Source: Oscillatoriophycideae cyanobacterium NC_groundwater_1537_Pr4_S-0.65um_50_18
GTDB lineage: Bacteria; Cyanobacteriota; Cyanobacteriia; Elainellales; Elainellaceae
NCBI GenBank assembly: GCA_016208305.1
Contig: JACQYI010000033.1
Coordinates: 401,695 to 465,694 of the forward strand
Direction of reading: 5' to 3'
Length of the DNA: 64,000 nt
A program made the translations under genes and the position numbers. The notes beneath the pieces were generated by a model that was given only the letters and a program-made list of their open reading frames with translations, was not told the origin of the DNA and ran no database searches. Positions 35,018 to 44,809 of this stretch are shown here, in pieces (position 1 is the stretch's first letter; each line of letters opens with the position of its first letter).

Positions 35018-35827
35018 CTAAGTAGCGATCGCGTCTTCAGTGGAAACTGGGTAAGACATGGGGCGCATGTCGTCCTCATGCTGAGTCTCTTCTTTACCGA
35101 GGTAGACTTCAATCACCTTCGGATCATTTTGCACTTCGTCGATCGTTCCTTCACAGAGAACCGAGCCTTGATGCAGCACAGTCACCTGGCGGGCAATCTG
35201 CCGGACAAACTCCATGTCATGTTCAATCACGATGATGGAATGGCTCTGCGCCAGCGAGATCAGCAGCTCTCCGGTGCGCTCGGTTTCCTCATCTGTCAGG
35301 CCTGCCACCGGCTCATCCACCAGCAGCAAATCGGGCGATTGCGCCACCAGCATGCCAATTTCTAGCCACTGCTTTTCACCGTGGGACAGCAAATTTGCCT
35401 TCATATCGGCTTTAGGAATTAACCCGATCGTCTCTAGCAGTCCAGAAACGGTCCGCTTTTCTGGAGAAGGGGTGCGCTTAAACAGGGTAGGAAACACGCC
35501 TTTGCCTCGATTGCAGGCCAGCTCCAGGTTCTCGCGAGGGCTGAGGTTGAGATAGACGCGTGGAGTCTGAAACTTACGCCCGATGCCCATCTCAGCAATT
35601 TGGTATTCAGCATAGGGGCGCAGATTGCGTCCCTTAAACCGAACCTGCCCCTCGGTGGGCTTGGTTTTGCCTGTAATAATGTCCAGGAAGGTGGTTTTTC
35701 CGGCTCCGTTTGGCCCAATGATTACCCGTAGCTCTCCTGTATCCAGGCTAAAGCTGAGGTTGTTTAGTGCCCGAAACCCGTCAAAATTGACGGTAAGGTT
35801 CTCAATCTCCAGTATTTTTTCGCTCAT
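35018..35827 (-). CDS. urtD: Urea ABC transporter ATPase UrtD
   Basis: LivG-like ATP-binding subunit of the urea transporter, 269 residues. Walker A IGPNGAGKTTFLDIITGKTKP, given here as GPNGAGKTT, the signature LLSHGEKQWLEIGMLVAQ (SHGEKQ variant typical of UrtD), Walker B LLLVDEPVAGLTDEET and H-loop IVIEHDMEFVR are present. Its start overlaps the end of urtC by 26 bases, a sign of tight translational coupling. The pair UrtD and UrtE drive the UrtB/UrtC permease. Confidence 0.93.
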   Translation of the reverse strand: MSEKILEIENLTVNFDGFRALNNLSFSLDTGELRVIIGPNGAGKTTFLDIITGKTKPTEGQVRFKGRNLRPYAEYQIAEMGIGRKFQTPRVYLNLSPRENLELACNRGKGVFPTLFKRTPSPEKRTVSGLLETIGLIPKADMKANLLSHGEKQWLEIGMLVAQSPDLLLVDEPVAGLTDEETERTGELLISLAQSHSIIVIEHDMEFVRQIARQVTVLHQGSVLCEGTIDEVQNDPKVIEVYLGKEETQHEDDMRPMSYPVSTEDAIAT

Positions 35828-36968
35828 ATTCCACCTCCGGATCTTCTTCTAAGCTGGGATAGGTCATCGATCGCTTGCGTTTGCCGATCAGGGTTTGGAA
35901 GGTGTCGAGACCGCGATCGCGCAGCCATCCCACGATGCCATTGGGCAAAAATAGCACCACCACCAGGAACAGAGCGCCCTGGAAAAACAGCCAAATATCT
36001 GGAAACTTTTCGCTCAAGGTGCTCTTGGCAAAGTTGACTACTAGCGTGCCCAATATTGCGCCCACCAGCGTTGCTCGCCCGCCAACGGCCACCCAGATCA
36101 CCATCTCGATCGAAAAGGCAATATTCATGGAATTAGGCGAAATAATGCCCGTTTGCAATGTAAATAGCGCTCCTGCCAGCCCAGCAAAGGCCGCAGAGAT
36201 GGCAAATACCAGCACTTTAAAACCAGTCGGATTGTAACCCGTAAATCGAACCCGAGTTTCGTCATCTCGAATGGCTACGAGCAGCCGCCCAAACCGACCG
36301 CTGGTGAGCCAGCGAGAGAGGGCATAGGTCGCGGCCAAAAACAGAATTGTGAGCACATAGAAGACATACTGCGCTCCGGGCTTGCTGACCTCTAACCCAA
36401 AGAGCGTCTTAAAATCGGTTAGGCCATTGGTGCCGTTAAACAGCTTTTGCTGACCGTTAAAGAAATTGAAGAAGATGATTGTGGTGGCCTGCGTCAGGAT
36501 GGAGAAATACACCCCTCGAATCCGGTTCCGAAAAATCAAGTAGCCCAGAATGGCCGCTACGAGCGCTGGTAACAAAATCACCATTAGCGCAGTGATCGGA
36601 AACGAATAAAAAGGTCTCCAGAACCAGGGCAGTTCTGTTACGCCATACAGCCCCATAAATTCGGGGAGCTGAGAGCTGGCATTTGCCGGGATTTGCAGCT
36701 TCAGGTACATGGCCAGCGCATAGCCGCCTAGCGTAAAGAATACGCCATGCCCCAGGCTGAGCATTCCAGTGAAGCCCCAGATGAGATCAATGCCCAAGGC
36801 TACGATCGATAGCGCCAAAAACCTGCCCGTTAGGTTGAGGCGAAAATCGCTCATGAGCAGCGGCAAAATAAAGATGAGAAAGAGCATAATACCCAGGACG
36901 ATCGCCGCCTCAACGACGAGCTTCCTAGAAATGCTGGTGCTGCTTTGTCCTATTTGTGCAGTAGTCAC
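35802..36968 (-). CDS. urtC: Urea ABC transporter permease UrtC
   Basis: A 388-residue inner-membrane permease of the LivM type, with about nine hydrophobic helices. Typical sequences are WGFTGMLSLGHGVFFTLGGY near the beginning and SGRFGRLLVAIRDDETRVRF (the EAA-like coupling loop). It ends in charged sequence (EEDPEVEYERKNTGD) that overlaps the urtD start. It pairs with UrtB, whose gene lies 12 bases upstream, to form the urea pore. Confidence 0.93.
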   Translation of the reverse strand: MTTAQIGQSSTSISRKLVVEAAIVLGIMLFLIFILPLLMSDFRLNLTGRFLALSIVALGIDLIWGFTGMLSLGHGVFFTLGGYALAMYLKLQIPANASSQLPEFMGLYGVTELPWFWRPFYSFPITALMVILLPALVAAILGYLIFRNRIRGVYFSILTQATTIIFFNFFNGQQKLFNGTNGLTDFKTLFGLEVSKPGAQYVFYVLTILFLAATYALSRWLTSGRFGRLLVAIRDDETRVRFTGYNPTGFKVLVFAISAAFAGLAGALFTLQTGIISPNSMNIAFSIEMVIWVAVGGRATLVGAILGTLVVNFAKSTLSEKFPDIWLFFQGALFLVVVLFLPNGIVGWLRDRGLDTFQTLIGKRKRSMTYPSLEEDPEVEYERKNTGD

Positions 36969-36980
36969 GCTGTTGTCCCC

Positions 36981-38168
36981 CTATGCATCGACGGTGCGTC
37001 CCTTTTGGGGGAACAGTCCGGCAGGTTTGTATTGCAAGAAAATTACGATCAGCAAGAACACCATGACCTTGGCCATACTGGTGGTGGCAAAGAAGGTGAA
37101 AAATTCTGCTACAGGCGGAATTTGGGCAAACAGCAGCGCCAAGATACCCGCGCCCAAGATATAGTCCATCAAACCAATCACCATGGCTCCGGCGATCGTT
37201 CCCACGAGCTTGCCTACACCACCGACCACGACCACCATAAAGGTGTTGACAATGTAGTTTTGTCCAGTGTTTGGCCCGACTGAACCCAAAAGGCTGACGG
37301 CACATCCGGCAATTCCGGCCAGACCTGAACCTAAGGCGAAGGTCAGCGCATCTACTTTATTCGTGGGAATGCCCAAGCAGGCGCTCATGTTACGGTTTTG
37401 AGTGACTGAGCGAATGCGCAGCCCCCAAGCCGTCTTGTTGAGAAAAAAGTAAATGCCTGCGACGCAGATCGCTGTTAGCGCCATGATGAACATCCGGGTG
37501 TAGGGCAACTGATAGTTGCCAATCGGTAACCCCCCTTGAAGCCACTTTGGAGCCGTGACATCGACGTTTTGCGCCCCAAACCAGGGCTGTGTGACGGCCA
37601 ATTTATAGTTCTGGCTCAAGAAAAACCCGACTGCGATGGCAACAGCGGCAGAGAGAGGCAGAAGAACTGCGATCGCTTTCTGGCGAATGGCATCAAAATC
37701 AGGGCGTTTCTTGACCAGCCACATACCGCCAAAGTAGAGGAGAGAGAAGAGGATTAACCCAGCGATAATGACCCAATTGACGCTGCGGACAAACTGTTGC
37801 AGCATCAGGCTGACGCCCCAGGTTGCCAATAGCGTTTCTAAGGGTCGCCCATAGAGATAGCGAATGACGCCGCGTTCCAAAACTAGACCCGCCAGCGCCG
37901 CTACGATAAACGCCAGAATTAAGGCAAAGAAAATATAGGTTTGTGAAAATACGCCCAAAGGCTTGAAGGCATTCTGCACCACATAAGTTGTGTAAGCTCC
38001 CAGCATCATCAGCTCACCGTGCGCCATGTTGATGACGCCCATTAAGCCAAAGACGATCGCTAGCCCCAACGCTGCCATCAGCAAAATTGAACCAATGCTG
38101 AGACCATTAAAAATTCCGTCTAAGATGCTCGGTAACAATTGACTCCCCTCCGTGAACGCGCTGCTCAA
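36981..38168 (-). CDS. urtB: Urea ABC transporter permease UrtB
   Basis: A 395-residue LivH-like permease with about nine membrane helices. FGLMGVINMAHGELMMLGAY, GRPLETLLATWGVSLMLQQ and the cytoplasmic loop GLRIRSVTQNRNMSACLGI are characteristic of UrtB. The soluble insert of about 30 residues after the fifth helix (LAVTQPWFGAQNVDVTAPKW) is shared with other UrtB proteins. Separated from urtA by a 15-bp-arm hairpin that may reduce read-through. Confidence 0.93.
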   Translation of the reverse strand: MSSAFTEGSQLLPSILDGIFNGLSIGSILLMAALGLAIVFGLMGVINMAHGELMMLGAYTTYVVQNAFKPLGVFSQTYIFFALILAFIVAALAGLVLERGVIRYLYGRPLETLLATWGVSLMLQQFVRSVNWVIIAGLILFSLLYFGGMWLVKKRPDFDAIRQKAIAVLLPLSAAVAIAVGFFLSQNYKLAVTQPWFGAQNVDVTAPKWLQGGLPIGNYQLPYTRMFIMALTAICVAGIYFFLNKTAWGLRIRSVTQNRNMSACLGIPTNKVDALTFALGSGLAGIAGCAVSLLGSVGPNTGQNYIVNTFMVVVVGGVGKLVGTIAGAMVIGLMDYILGAGILALLFAQIPPVAEFFTFFATTSMAKVMVFLLIVIFLQYKPAGLFPQKGRTVDA

Positions 38169-38181
38169 ACCCTGCCTCTAG

Positions 38182-38224
38182 AACAAAGGACTGAGAGCTA
38201 GGTTGCTTTTCTCAGTCCTTTGTT
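38182..38224 (-). terminator. Partial terminator/stabiliser between urtA and urtB
   Basis: Perfect 15-bp arms AACAAAGGACTGAGA (38182-38196) and complement (38210-38224) with a 13-base loop lie between urtA and urtB. The T-run on the minus strand is weak (TTTGTTCT), so it probably attenuates rather than stops, favouring extra binding protein over permease. Confidence 0.7.
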
Positions 38225-38230
38225 TTGCGA

Positions 38231-39577
38231 TTAGCCCTTAAACTTACCGGGTGTATCTGGAGCAGTCACGCCTGTCTTCGTCCAGTCGCAGGTGTAGCCT
38301 TTGGTTTCGGCAACATACTGGTTCCAAGGTAAGGGGTCAACAGGTTTATCTGTTTCGTAGACGATTTGGAATAACCCATCATCCCGAACTTCTCCAATCC
38401 GCACCGTCTTAGAGATGTGGTGATTGGTGTTCATCTTCACAGGCCCTTCTGGAGCCGCAAAAGCCTGACCGTAAGCGGCTTCCCTCACTTTTTCAAGATC
38501 GGTAGGCGTTCCAGCCGAGCCTGCTTTCTCGACGGCCTGCTTCCAGATGTTGACTGAAATGTAGGCAGCTTCCATCGGGTCGTTGGTCACACGCTCTGCG
38601 CCATACTTGGCTTTGAACGCATCTACATATTTCTTGTTCTCAGGAGATTCAACCGTTTGGAAGTAGTTCCAAGCCGCAAACTGCCCCTTGAGGAAGTCTA
38701 CGCCGATCGCCTTCACTTCTTCTTCGGCAATACTCACCGACATAACGGGATATTTATCAACCGTTAAGCCTGCGCCCTGCATCTGCTTAAAGAACGCCAC
38801 GTTGCTGTCACCATTGAGGGTGTTATAAATCACCCCACCGTTGGGCAGTGCTGAGCGAATCTTAGCGATGATAGGAGCAACTTCAGTGTTGCCCAGAGGC
38901 AAGTAGTCTTCACCGACGGTCTTGCCGCCCTTTGCCGCCAACTGTGCCTTAATAATGGTGTTGGCAGTACGCGGGAAGACATAGTCAGAACCCACTAGGT
39001 AAAAATCTTTACCTTTGTTTTCCAATAGCCAGTCTACAGAAGGCTCGATTTGTTGGTTAGGTGCAGCCCCTGTATAGAAGATGTTTTTAGAGCATTCTTG
39101 ACCTTCATACTGCACGGGATAGTACAGCATGTGATTTTTCTCTTCAAACACAGGCAGCACAGCTTTCCGGCTGGCTGAAGTCCAGCAGCCAAAAATTACC
39201 ACAACCTGATCTTCATCGATCAACTTCTTGGCTTTTTCTGCAAAAGTGGGCCAGTCAGAGTTGCCGTCTTCTAAAATCGCTTGAATTTGCTTGCCGCCAA
39301 TGCCGCCCGCGCTGTTGATTTCATCGATCGCTAGCTGCGTCGAATCTACTACGCTCTTCTCAGAGATCGCCATTGTTCCGCTGAGGGAATGCAAAATACC
39401 GACCTTAATCACATCACCTGATGCAGCTGCTGGGGATGCAGCCGGAGAGTCTGATGCCGCAGGGCTACTAGGAGCCTCACTCGTGGAGGGGCTAGCACAT
39501 GCCTTGAGCAAAATGCTGGTTCCCAATGTGGCGGAACCGTAGAGCAAAAATTTACGCCGACCAAATTGCCTATTCAT
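38231..39577 (-). CDS. urtA: Urea ABC transporter substrate-binding lipoprotein UrtA
   Basis: A 448-residue periplasmic binding protein, first gene of the urt operon. The N-terminus [21 protein letters not shown] combines a twin-arginine pattern with a lipobox (LLKAC), so it is anchored by lipid at Cys. A Ser/Ala/Pro-rich linker follows. The core begins with [17 protein letters not shown] and contains [17 protein letters not shown] and [21 protein letters not shown], segments typical of amide/urea binding proteins rather than LivJ. It is preceded by an NtcA-type promoter, so nitrogen limitation should induce it. Confidence 0.95.
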   Translation of the reverse strand: MNRQFGRRKFLLYGSATLGTSILLKACASPSTSEAPSSPAASDSPAASPAAASGDVIKVGILHSLSGTMAISEKSVVDSTQLAIDEINSAGGIGGKQIQAILEDGNSDWPTFAEKAKKLIDEDQVVVIFGCWTSASRKAVLPVFEEKNHMLYYPVQYEGQECSKNIFYTGAAPNQQIEPSVDWLLENKGKDFYLVGSDYVFPRTANTIIKAQLAAKGGKTVGEDYLPLGNTEVAPIIAKIRSALPNGGVIYNTLNGDSNVAFFKQMQGAGLTVDKYPVMSVSIAEEEVKAIGVDFLKGQFAAWNYFQTVESPENKKYVDAFKAKYGAERVTNDPMEAAYISVNIWKQAVEKAGSAGTPTDLEKVREAAYGQAFAAPEGPVKMNTNHHISKTVRIGEVRDDGLFQIVYETDKPVDPLPWNQYVAETKGYTCDWTKTGVTAPDTPGKFKG

Positions 39578-39636
39578 CTAAAAATTACACACTCCTCATT
39601 GAGGGAGAAAGACATTAGCCACATCACGCTCTTGTG

Positions 39637-39681
39637 ATGTTAGAACCGGAGTACGGTAGCAGTTGTAGCGTTGGATACAAC
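39637..39681 (-). promoter_or_regulatory. NtcA-activated promoter of urtA
   Basis: On the minus strand GTTGTA-N8-TACAAC (39662-39681) contains the NtcA consensus GTA-N8-TAC with perfect extended symmetry. Exactly 22 bases further lies TAACAT (39642-39637), matching the TAN3T -10 element used by NtcA class II promoters. Start of transcription should be near 39630, about 50 bases before the urtA ATG. Confidence 0.85.
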
Positions 39682-39818
39682 TGAATAGCCAGTCTACCCC
39701 CCAAGGTAAGTAATCTTTCTTAATTTTTGTGACGTGTTATGAGCACAGCGCTTTGGTCAAAAAAAATCAGATTGAGAGAAGATTCAGGAAGAAATTAAAT
39801 TGAGAAAAGAAATAGGCT

Positions 39819-40430
39819 TCAAGAAGCGATGGGTTTGCCCATATGAAGTCCAATAAGCGTAACCACGGTTTCTAAACCTTGCTGAGTCTTGAGATTGGTG
39901 AAGACAAACGGCTTGCTACCCCGCATTTTTGCGGCATCTCGTTCCATCACTCCTAAATCTGCACCGACCATAGGAGCCAGATCAATTTTGTTAATGACCA
40001 ATAGGTCAGATTTGGTAATGCCGGGGCCGCCTTTACGAGGAATCTTGTCTCCTGCCGCCACATCAATTACATAGATCGTGAGATCGACCAGTTCTGGGCT
40101 AAAGGTAGAGGCTAAGTTGTCCCCACCGCTTTCTACAAAAACCAGATCGAGCGGATGAAATTTTTGCTCTAGTTGCTCGATCGCGACCAAGTTGATCGAC
40201 GCATCTTCCCGAATTGCCGTATGCGGGCAGCCCCCCGTCTCTACCCCAACAATGCGATCGCGCTCTAAAGCCTGACTGCGGACTAAAAACTGGGCGTCTT
40301 CCTGGGTGTAAATATCGTTGGTTACTACAGCAAGGTTGAACTGCTGCCGTAAGGCTTTACATAGCGCATCGACGAGAGCTGTTTTACCTGAACCTACAGG
40401 TCCTGCAATTCCAACGCGAAAGGTTTGCAT
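39819..40430 (-). CDS. ureG: Urease accessory GTPase UreG
   Basis: A 203-residue SIMIBI GTPase that drives nickel insertion into urease. P-loop [19 protein letters not shown], switch region [13 protein letters not shown], the metal-binding CPH motif in [27 protein letters not shown] and the NKIDLAP specificity motif are all present. It acts in the cytosol in a complex with UreF, UreH/UreD and urease. Located 240 bases upstream of urtA on the same strand, after ureE and ureF. Confidence 0.96.
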   Translation of the reverse strand: MQTFRVGIAGPVGSGKTALVDALCKALRQQFNLAVVTNDIYTQEDAQFLVRSQALERDRIVGVETGGCPHTAIREDASINLVAIEQLEQKFHPLDLVFVESGGDNLASTFSPELVDLTIYVIDVAAGDKIPRKGGPGITKSDLLVINKIDLAPMVGADLGVMERDAAKMRGSKPFVFTNLKTQQGLETVVTLIGLHMGKPIAS

Positions 40431-40852
40431 GATTTTCTCCGGTTTAGCGAAAGGCGAAAGGTAACTAGGAGTAGTGTGCAGTCTGAAATTCTGTTTGGAA
40501 ACAAAATTCTAGTTCCCTGCGTCCAGTTTCTCAGGTGGATACGTTTTGAAGCTTGAGAAACAGGAATTGTCAAGGATTAGTGTGTATCCCATAAGGACAT
40601 CCAAAAAACTGGGTTAGAACTCTCTTTCCCGATTAAGAATTCAGACTTTACTGCAAATAACACATTCAAAGTAGTTGAGAACACTATGAAAGCTTTAGCT
40701 TGCCTTTTTATGCCTTCCTCTGCTCTCGTTGTTTGTCTTGAAGCCGTTTGTGAAGCCCTCTTCAATCGCCCAGAAGAGCGGGGTAGCGGTAGAAATGCTA
40801 GCTGCTTTGATGAGCGGGGCAGCGGTAGGATTCGTCCTACTCTGGCAGGAGC
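40431..40852. other. ureF-ureG spacer
   Basis: This 422-base spacer holds no gene that I can support. A plus-strand frame of 87 codons (40729-40992) overlaps ureF and is not recognisable. Near 40461 lies GTA-N8-TAG, one base from the NtcA consensus, which might serve ureG. Two similar blocks (AGCGGGGTAGCGGTAG and GAGCGGGGCAGCGGTAGG) occur about 40 bases apart near 40778-40830. Confidence 0.5.
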
Positions 40853-41527
40853 TTAACTCCGAAACAGTCTTGAGTAAAGTATTTCATGATTCATACTGGC
40901 GATCGCGAATCCCCAGTTACAATTCCACAATTCATCCTCCGTCTGTTGTAGGATTGCATCTACCGTTTTTTCAACCTGTGGATATAAATTGAGTAACAGA
41001 TGTTGCCCTTGCGTTTGTCCTAGAGGGATTAGCCGCACCCCCGCATTGACTAAATTGGCGACCCAGCTGTGCAAATAACCCAAAACGGCAGTGCGAGGAT
41101 CAATCTGCCAATGCTGGGCGGCAATGGCGAAGGCGATCGCAAAGTTGCAGGGTTCTCCGCAGGCTAGAATTATCGGCTGGAGTTCGGACTGAAGTTGCAG
41201 CAACAGTCGAGTGAGCGATCGGCCCATCTGCCAGCTTTGTTCCCGCATCTCTTCGGTTTCTCGTAGAGCAGATAGCCAATCGTTCCAATAGCTTAAAGTT
41301 TCATGGTCAACTGTTGCAGCCTCGTGCGCTTTGAGTAAAGCGATCGCTTCCAGTCGAATGGTACCATAGCGCAATTCTTGCGTTAGCCAATGCTCTAAGC
41401 TAGGCAGATCGCTCACTGCGTCACTTTGGACTAAAGTCTCTAGACCTTCTGAATAGCTGTAAGCTCCGACAGGCAGTGCTGGACTGGTCAGTTGTAGCAA
41501 TTGCAGTAATGCTTGAGTTTGAATCAT
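40853..41527 (-). CDS. ureF: Urease accessory protein UreF
   Basis: A 224-residue all-helical protein that bridges UreG and UreD on apo-urease and gates GTPase activity. The N-terminus LLQLTSPALPVGAYSYSEGLETLVQ is the family signature (given here by its ends), and the C-terminal region has RLIPLGQTQGQHLLLNL. The final residues YSRLFRS are typical. It lies downstream of ureE with a palindromic repeat element in the gap, and upstream of ureG. Confidence 0.94.
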   Translation of the reverse strand: MIQTQALLQLLQLTSPALPVGAYSYSEGLETLVQSDAVSDLPSLEHWLTQELRYGTIRLEAIALLKAHEAATVDHETLSYWNDWLSALRETEEMREQSWQMGRSLTRLLLQLQSELQPIILACGEPCNFAIAFAIAAQHWQIDPRTAVLGYLHSWVANLVNAGVRLIPLGQTQGQHLLLNLYPQVEKTVDAILQQTEDELWNCNWGFAIASMNHEILYSRLFRS

Positions 41528-41596
41528 CGAGTCAAGCTCTTATAGGGAAGTTCTGAGCGTTGTGAATTAATCGATCTGAAAGATTTTGTTGTGAGC

Positions 41597-41683
41597 ATAG
41601 CCATTACTCTTAGGAGGTTTTTGTAGGCGCGCTCTGTATGCCCACAAAAATCTCCCTGTCCTAACCCTTGTGACTGTAGCTAT
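41597..41683. repeat. Palindromic intergenic element, copy B
   Basis: This element between ureE and ureF is an inverted relative of 27116-27202. Ends read ATAGCCAT and GTAGCTAT, and the centre folds as GGAGGTTTTTGTAGGC against GCCCACAAAAATCTCC. It is not coding. In the ureE-ureF transcript it would form a stem-loop. Confidence 0.7.
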
Positions 41684-41715
41684 AAATCTTTGGTTTGATT
41701 AAAGTTGTCATTACT

Positions 41716-42201
41716 TTAAGACAAATGGTGATGAGCAGAATCGTGAGAATGGCTGTGGGGCTGTGAGCCTGACCTCTCTTGATAAGCTCCGGCCTCAGGC
41801 TGGAAAGTCAGCGTTGCTTCCGTTACCTGCAACCCCATCTTTATCAGCATTGACTTGAGAACAGGATCAGTGGAAAGCCTAAGATAACCCTCTCTCACTT
41901 CTAACGGCACATGGCGATTGCCCAGGTGATAGGCTGCTCGGAGTAACTCTAGGGGCGTATGGGCGGTTACTGTAATCACAGGTTCTGGTTTAGCCAAGAT
42001 ACGGACGATCCGTTCTCCCGCTTCAGTCGTTAGCAAATCTCCGTGATAGAGCACTGTTCCTCTAGGCAATTGTAGATGGATACCTTGCCCTTCATCGGTA
42101 TGGAAATGGTGGTGCGATCGGGTTCTTTCTTCAGCCGTTAGAGAGAGGGTAAAGTGGGCAACGGTTGGGGTGCTGGCAGGTAGCCGCTGAGTAAATGCCA
42201 T
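41716..42201 (-). CDS. ureE: Urease accessory metallochaperone UreE
   Basis: A 161-residue nickel chaperone. The peptide-binding N-terminal domain contains LTAEERTRSHHHFHTDEGQG and LPRGTVLYHGD; the metal-binding domain has AYHLGNRHVPLEV with the conserved His, and the C-terminus is His-rich (HSHSHDSAHHHLS), as in nickel-storing UreE. The start ATG 42201 lies in a 13-bp tandem duplication, so a second ATG (in another frame) lies 13 bases upstream. The clpC terminator ends about 40 bases upstream, so its promoter must be very close or it uses read-through. Confidence 0.94.
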   Translation of the reverse strand: MAFTQRLPASTPTVAHFTLSLTAEERTRSHHHFHTDEGQGIHLQLPRGTVLYHGDLLTTEAGERIVRILAKPEPVITVTAHTPLELLRAAYHLGNRHVPLEVREGYLRLSTDPVLKSMLIKMGLQVTEATLTFQPEAGAYQERSGSQPHSHSHDSAHHHLS

Positions 42202-42223
42202 ATTGAATTGCCATATTGAATTG
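42198..42223. repeat. 13-bp tandem duplication at the ureE start
   Basis: Unit CCATATTGAATTG occurs at 42198-42210 and 42211-42223, duplicating the ATG start codon context of ureE in a different frame. Confidence 0.9.
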
Positions 42224-42240
42224 AGAAGTAGCCACAAAAA

Positions 42241-42267
42241 AGTAGGGCGGGCATTGCCCACCCTACT
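42241..42267 (-). terminator. Terminator of clpC
   Basis: A 12-bp stem with one mismatch (42241-42252 with 42256-42267, AGTAGGGxGGGC arms, 3-base loop) is followed on the minus strand by TTTTTTGTGG. It lies about 70 bases after the clpC stop codon and before ureE. Confidence 0.85.
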
Positions 42268-42334
42268 ATAAAAGTTAAGAACTTTGAAAGTTAGAAGCTT
42301 GAAAGCTAGAAACTACAGAAAAGCCGATAGTGCC

Positions 42335-44809
42335 TTACTCAACTGCTTGGGGCAGTAGTTCACGCTTTTCGCCTTGACGAACCTGCACCTGACCATCGTC
42401 ATCAATATCGACGATCGCGACATCACCGCTCTTGACACGGCCCGAGAGAATTTCCTCAGCCAGCGAATCTTCTAGCAGTCGCATGATAGCCCGACGCAGT
42501 GGACGTGCTCCATAGCTGGGATTGTAGCCCTCTTCAATCAGACGATCCATAAAGCGATCGGTCACTTCCAGAGTAATCCCCTGTTCGCTGAGGCGACCAA
42601 AGACTTCTTTTAGCAAGATGGTAGAAATCTGCTTGATTTCCTCCTTCTTCAACTGACGGAAGACGATAATCTCATCTAGACGGTTGAGGAATTCTGGACG
42701 AAAGTACTGCTTTAGCTCTTCGTTAACCAGAGACTTGATACGGTTGTAGTTAGATTCGTCTGCTGTATCAGATGCGAAGTCAAAGCCCAAACCACCGCCT
42801 CCTTTCTCAATGACTTTAGAACCGATGTTAGAAGTCATGATCAGCAGGGTGTTCTTGAAGTCTACTGTGCGTCCCTTGGCATCGGTCAGGCGACCATCTT
42901 CCAAGATTTGCAGCAGCATGTTAAACACATCGGGGTGCGCTTTTTCAATCTCGTCAAACAGCACAACGGTGTAAGGACGACGACGCACCGCTTCGGTGAG
43001 CTGACCGCCTTCGTTGTAGCCTACATAGCCCGGAGGAGAACCAATCAGCTTAGAAACTGTGTGGCGCTCCATGAACTCGGACATATCCAGACGAATCATC
43101 GCTTCTTCAGAACCGAAGAAATAGGCTGCTAACGTCTTCGCCAATTCAGTCTTACCAACCCCAGTAGGGCCAGAGAAGATAAAGCTAGCGATCGGACGGT
43201 TTGGATTCTTCAGCCCCACACGAGCACGGCGGATAGCGCGAGAGATTGCCTTGACGGCTTCTTCTTGGCCCACCATACGCTGATGGAGCGTATCTTCCAT
43301 ATGTAGCAGCTTCTCAGACTCAGACTCGGTGAGTTTATTCACCGGAATGCCTGTCCAAGATGCAACGATTTGAGCGATATCTTCTTCGGTTACGACCGGA
43401 GAATCTTCAACGCCATCAGCAGATTCGGCTTTCTTGTTCTGAGCGATCGCCCGAATTTCTGCCTTAATTTCCATTTCCCGATCGCGCAGTTCGCCTGCCC
43501 GATCAAAGTCTTGGGAACGAACGGCATCATCTTTATCTTTGAGCACCTGACGCAGCTCTCGATCTAGCTCTTTAGCTGCCGGGGGCAACTGAGAGTTGAT
43601 CAAGCGAACCCGCGATCCAGCTTCATCTACCAAATCGATTGCCTTGTCGGGCAAGAATCGATCAGAGATATAGCGATCGGACAGCTTAGCCGCAGCTTCC
43701 AGAGCTTCGTCTAGAATCTTCAGCTTATGGTGTTGCTCATAGCGTTCGCGCAAACCATGCAGAATCTCAATGGTTTCTGGAACGGTTGGCTCACCCACCA
43801 TCACAGGCTGAAAGCGTCGCTCTAGGGCAGCATCGCGTTCGATGTGCTTGCGATACTCATCCAGCGTTGTCGCACCGATGCACTGAAGTTCTCCCCTAGC
43901 CAAAGCAGGTTTGAGGATATTTGCAGCATCGATCGCGCCTTCAGCAGCCCCTGCACCGATCAGGGTATGAACCTCGTCAATCACCAGGATGACATTTCCG
44001 GCTTGGCGGATTTCATCCATGATCTTTTTGAGGCGTTCCTCAAATTCACCGCGATACTTTGTACCTGCAACCAGTAAACCGATGTCGAGCGTCACAACGC
44101 GTTTGTCTTCCAAGATATCCGGGATATCGTTATTGGAAATGCGCTGTGCCAGCCCTTCGGCGATCGCAGTCTTACCCACTCCAGGCTCACCGATAAGAAC
44201 AGGGTTGTTCTTGGTGCGGCGACCTAGGATCTGGATGACCCGCTCAATTTCCTTCTGGCGACCAACCACGGGGTCGAGTTTGCCATCGGCTGCCATTTGG
44301 GTCAGGTTAGAGCCAAATTCATCGAGTGTTGGGGTCTTCGTGCGTCCTTGTCCGCCACCCGCAGAGACTTCGGCAGTCTCACCCAGCATCCGAATCACCT
44401 GAGTGCGTACCTTAGATAGGTCAACGCCCAAGTTTTCCAGTACGCGAGCTGCTACTCCTTCACCTTCGCGGATCAAGCCCAGCAACAGGTGCTCTGTGCC
44501 GATGTAGTTGTGCCCTAGCTGACGAGCCTCCTCAAGAGATAGCTCAAGTACCCGCTTGGCACGGGGCGTAAATGGGATTTCGACAGCGACGAAACCTGAT
44601 CCCCGCCCAATAATCTTCTCAACTTCGATCCGGGCATCTTTGAGGTTGACACCCATGGACTTCAGTACTTTGGCGGCGACGCCGGTCCCTTCTCCAATCA
44701 GACCCAAGAGGATCTGCTCTGTTCCCACAAAATTGTGCCCCAGGCGACGAGCTTCCTCCTGGGCAAGCATAATCACCTTAATGGCTTTTTCAGTGAAGCG
44801 TTCAAACAT
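42335..44809 (-). CDS. clpC: ATP-dependent Clp protease ATPase ClpC
   Basis: Hsp100 unfoldase of 824 residues that feeds substrates into ClpP/ClpR. Two Clp_N repeats occupy residues 1-145 ([20 protein letters not shown] start), then AAA-1 with Walker [16 protein letters not shown], a UVR motif ([19 protein letters not shown]) in the middle domain, and AAA-2 with [15 protein letters not shown] and sensor/arginine motifs. The ClpP-binding loop region [11 protein letters not shown] is typical. ATG 44809 gives the normal length; the frame extends 20 codons further without homology. A terminator follows. Confidence 0.97.
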   Translation of the reverse strand: MFERFTEKAIKVIMLAQEEARRLGHNFVGTEQILLGLIGEGTGVAAKVLKSMGVNLKDARIEVEKIIGRGSGFVAVEIPFTPRAKRVLELSLEEARQLGHNYIGTEHLLLGLIREGEGVAARVLENLGVDLSKVRTQVIRMLGETAEVSAGGGQGRTKTPTLDEFGSNLTQMAADGKLDPVVGRQKEIERVIQILGRRTKNNPVLIGEPGVGKTAIAEGLAQRISNNDIPDILEDKRVVTLDIGLLVAGTKYRGEFEERLKKIMDEIRQAGNVILVIDEVHTLIGAGAAEGAIDAANILKPALARGELQCIGATTLDEYRKHIERDAALERRFQPVMVGEPTVPETIEILHGLRERYEQHHKLKILDEALEAAAKLSDRYISDRFLPDKAIDLVDEAGSRVRLINSQLPPAAKELDRELRQVLKDKDDAVRSQDFDRAGELRDREMEIKAEIRAIAQNKKAESADGVEDSPVVTEEDIAQIVASWTGIPVNKLTESESEKLLHMEDTLHQRMVGQEEAVKAISRAIRRARVGLKNPNRPIASFIFSGPTGVGKTELAKTLAAYFFGSEEAMIRLDMSEFMERHTVSKLIGSPPGYVGYNEGGQLTEAVRRRPYTVVLFDEIEKAHPDVFNMLLQILEDGRLTDAKGRTVDFKNTLLIMTSNIGSKVIEKGGGGLGFDFASDTADESNYNRIKSLVNEELKQYFRPEFLNRLDEIIVFRQLKKEEIKQISTILLKEVFGRLSEQGITLEVTDRFMDRLIEEGYNPSYGARPLRRAIMRLLEDSLAEEILSGRVKSGDVAIVDIDDDGQVQVRQGEKRELLPQAVE

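Noticed and set aside
40729..40992. 87-codon plus-strand frame with a hydrophobic segment
   Set aside because: Overlaps the C-terminus of ureF on the other strand; no ribosome-binding site and no family.
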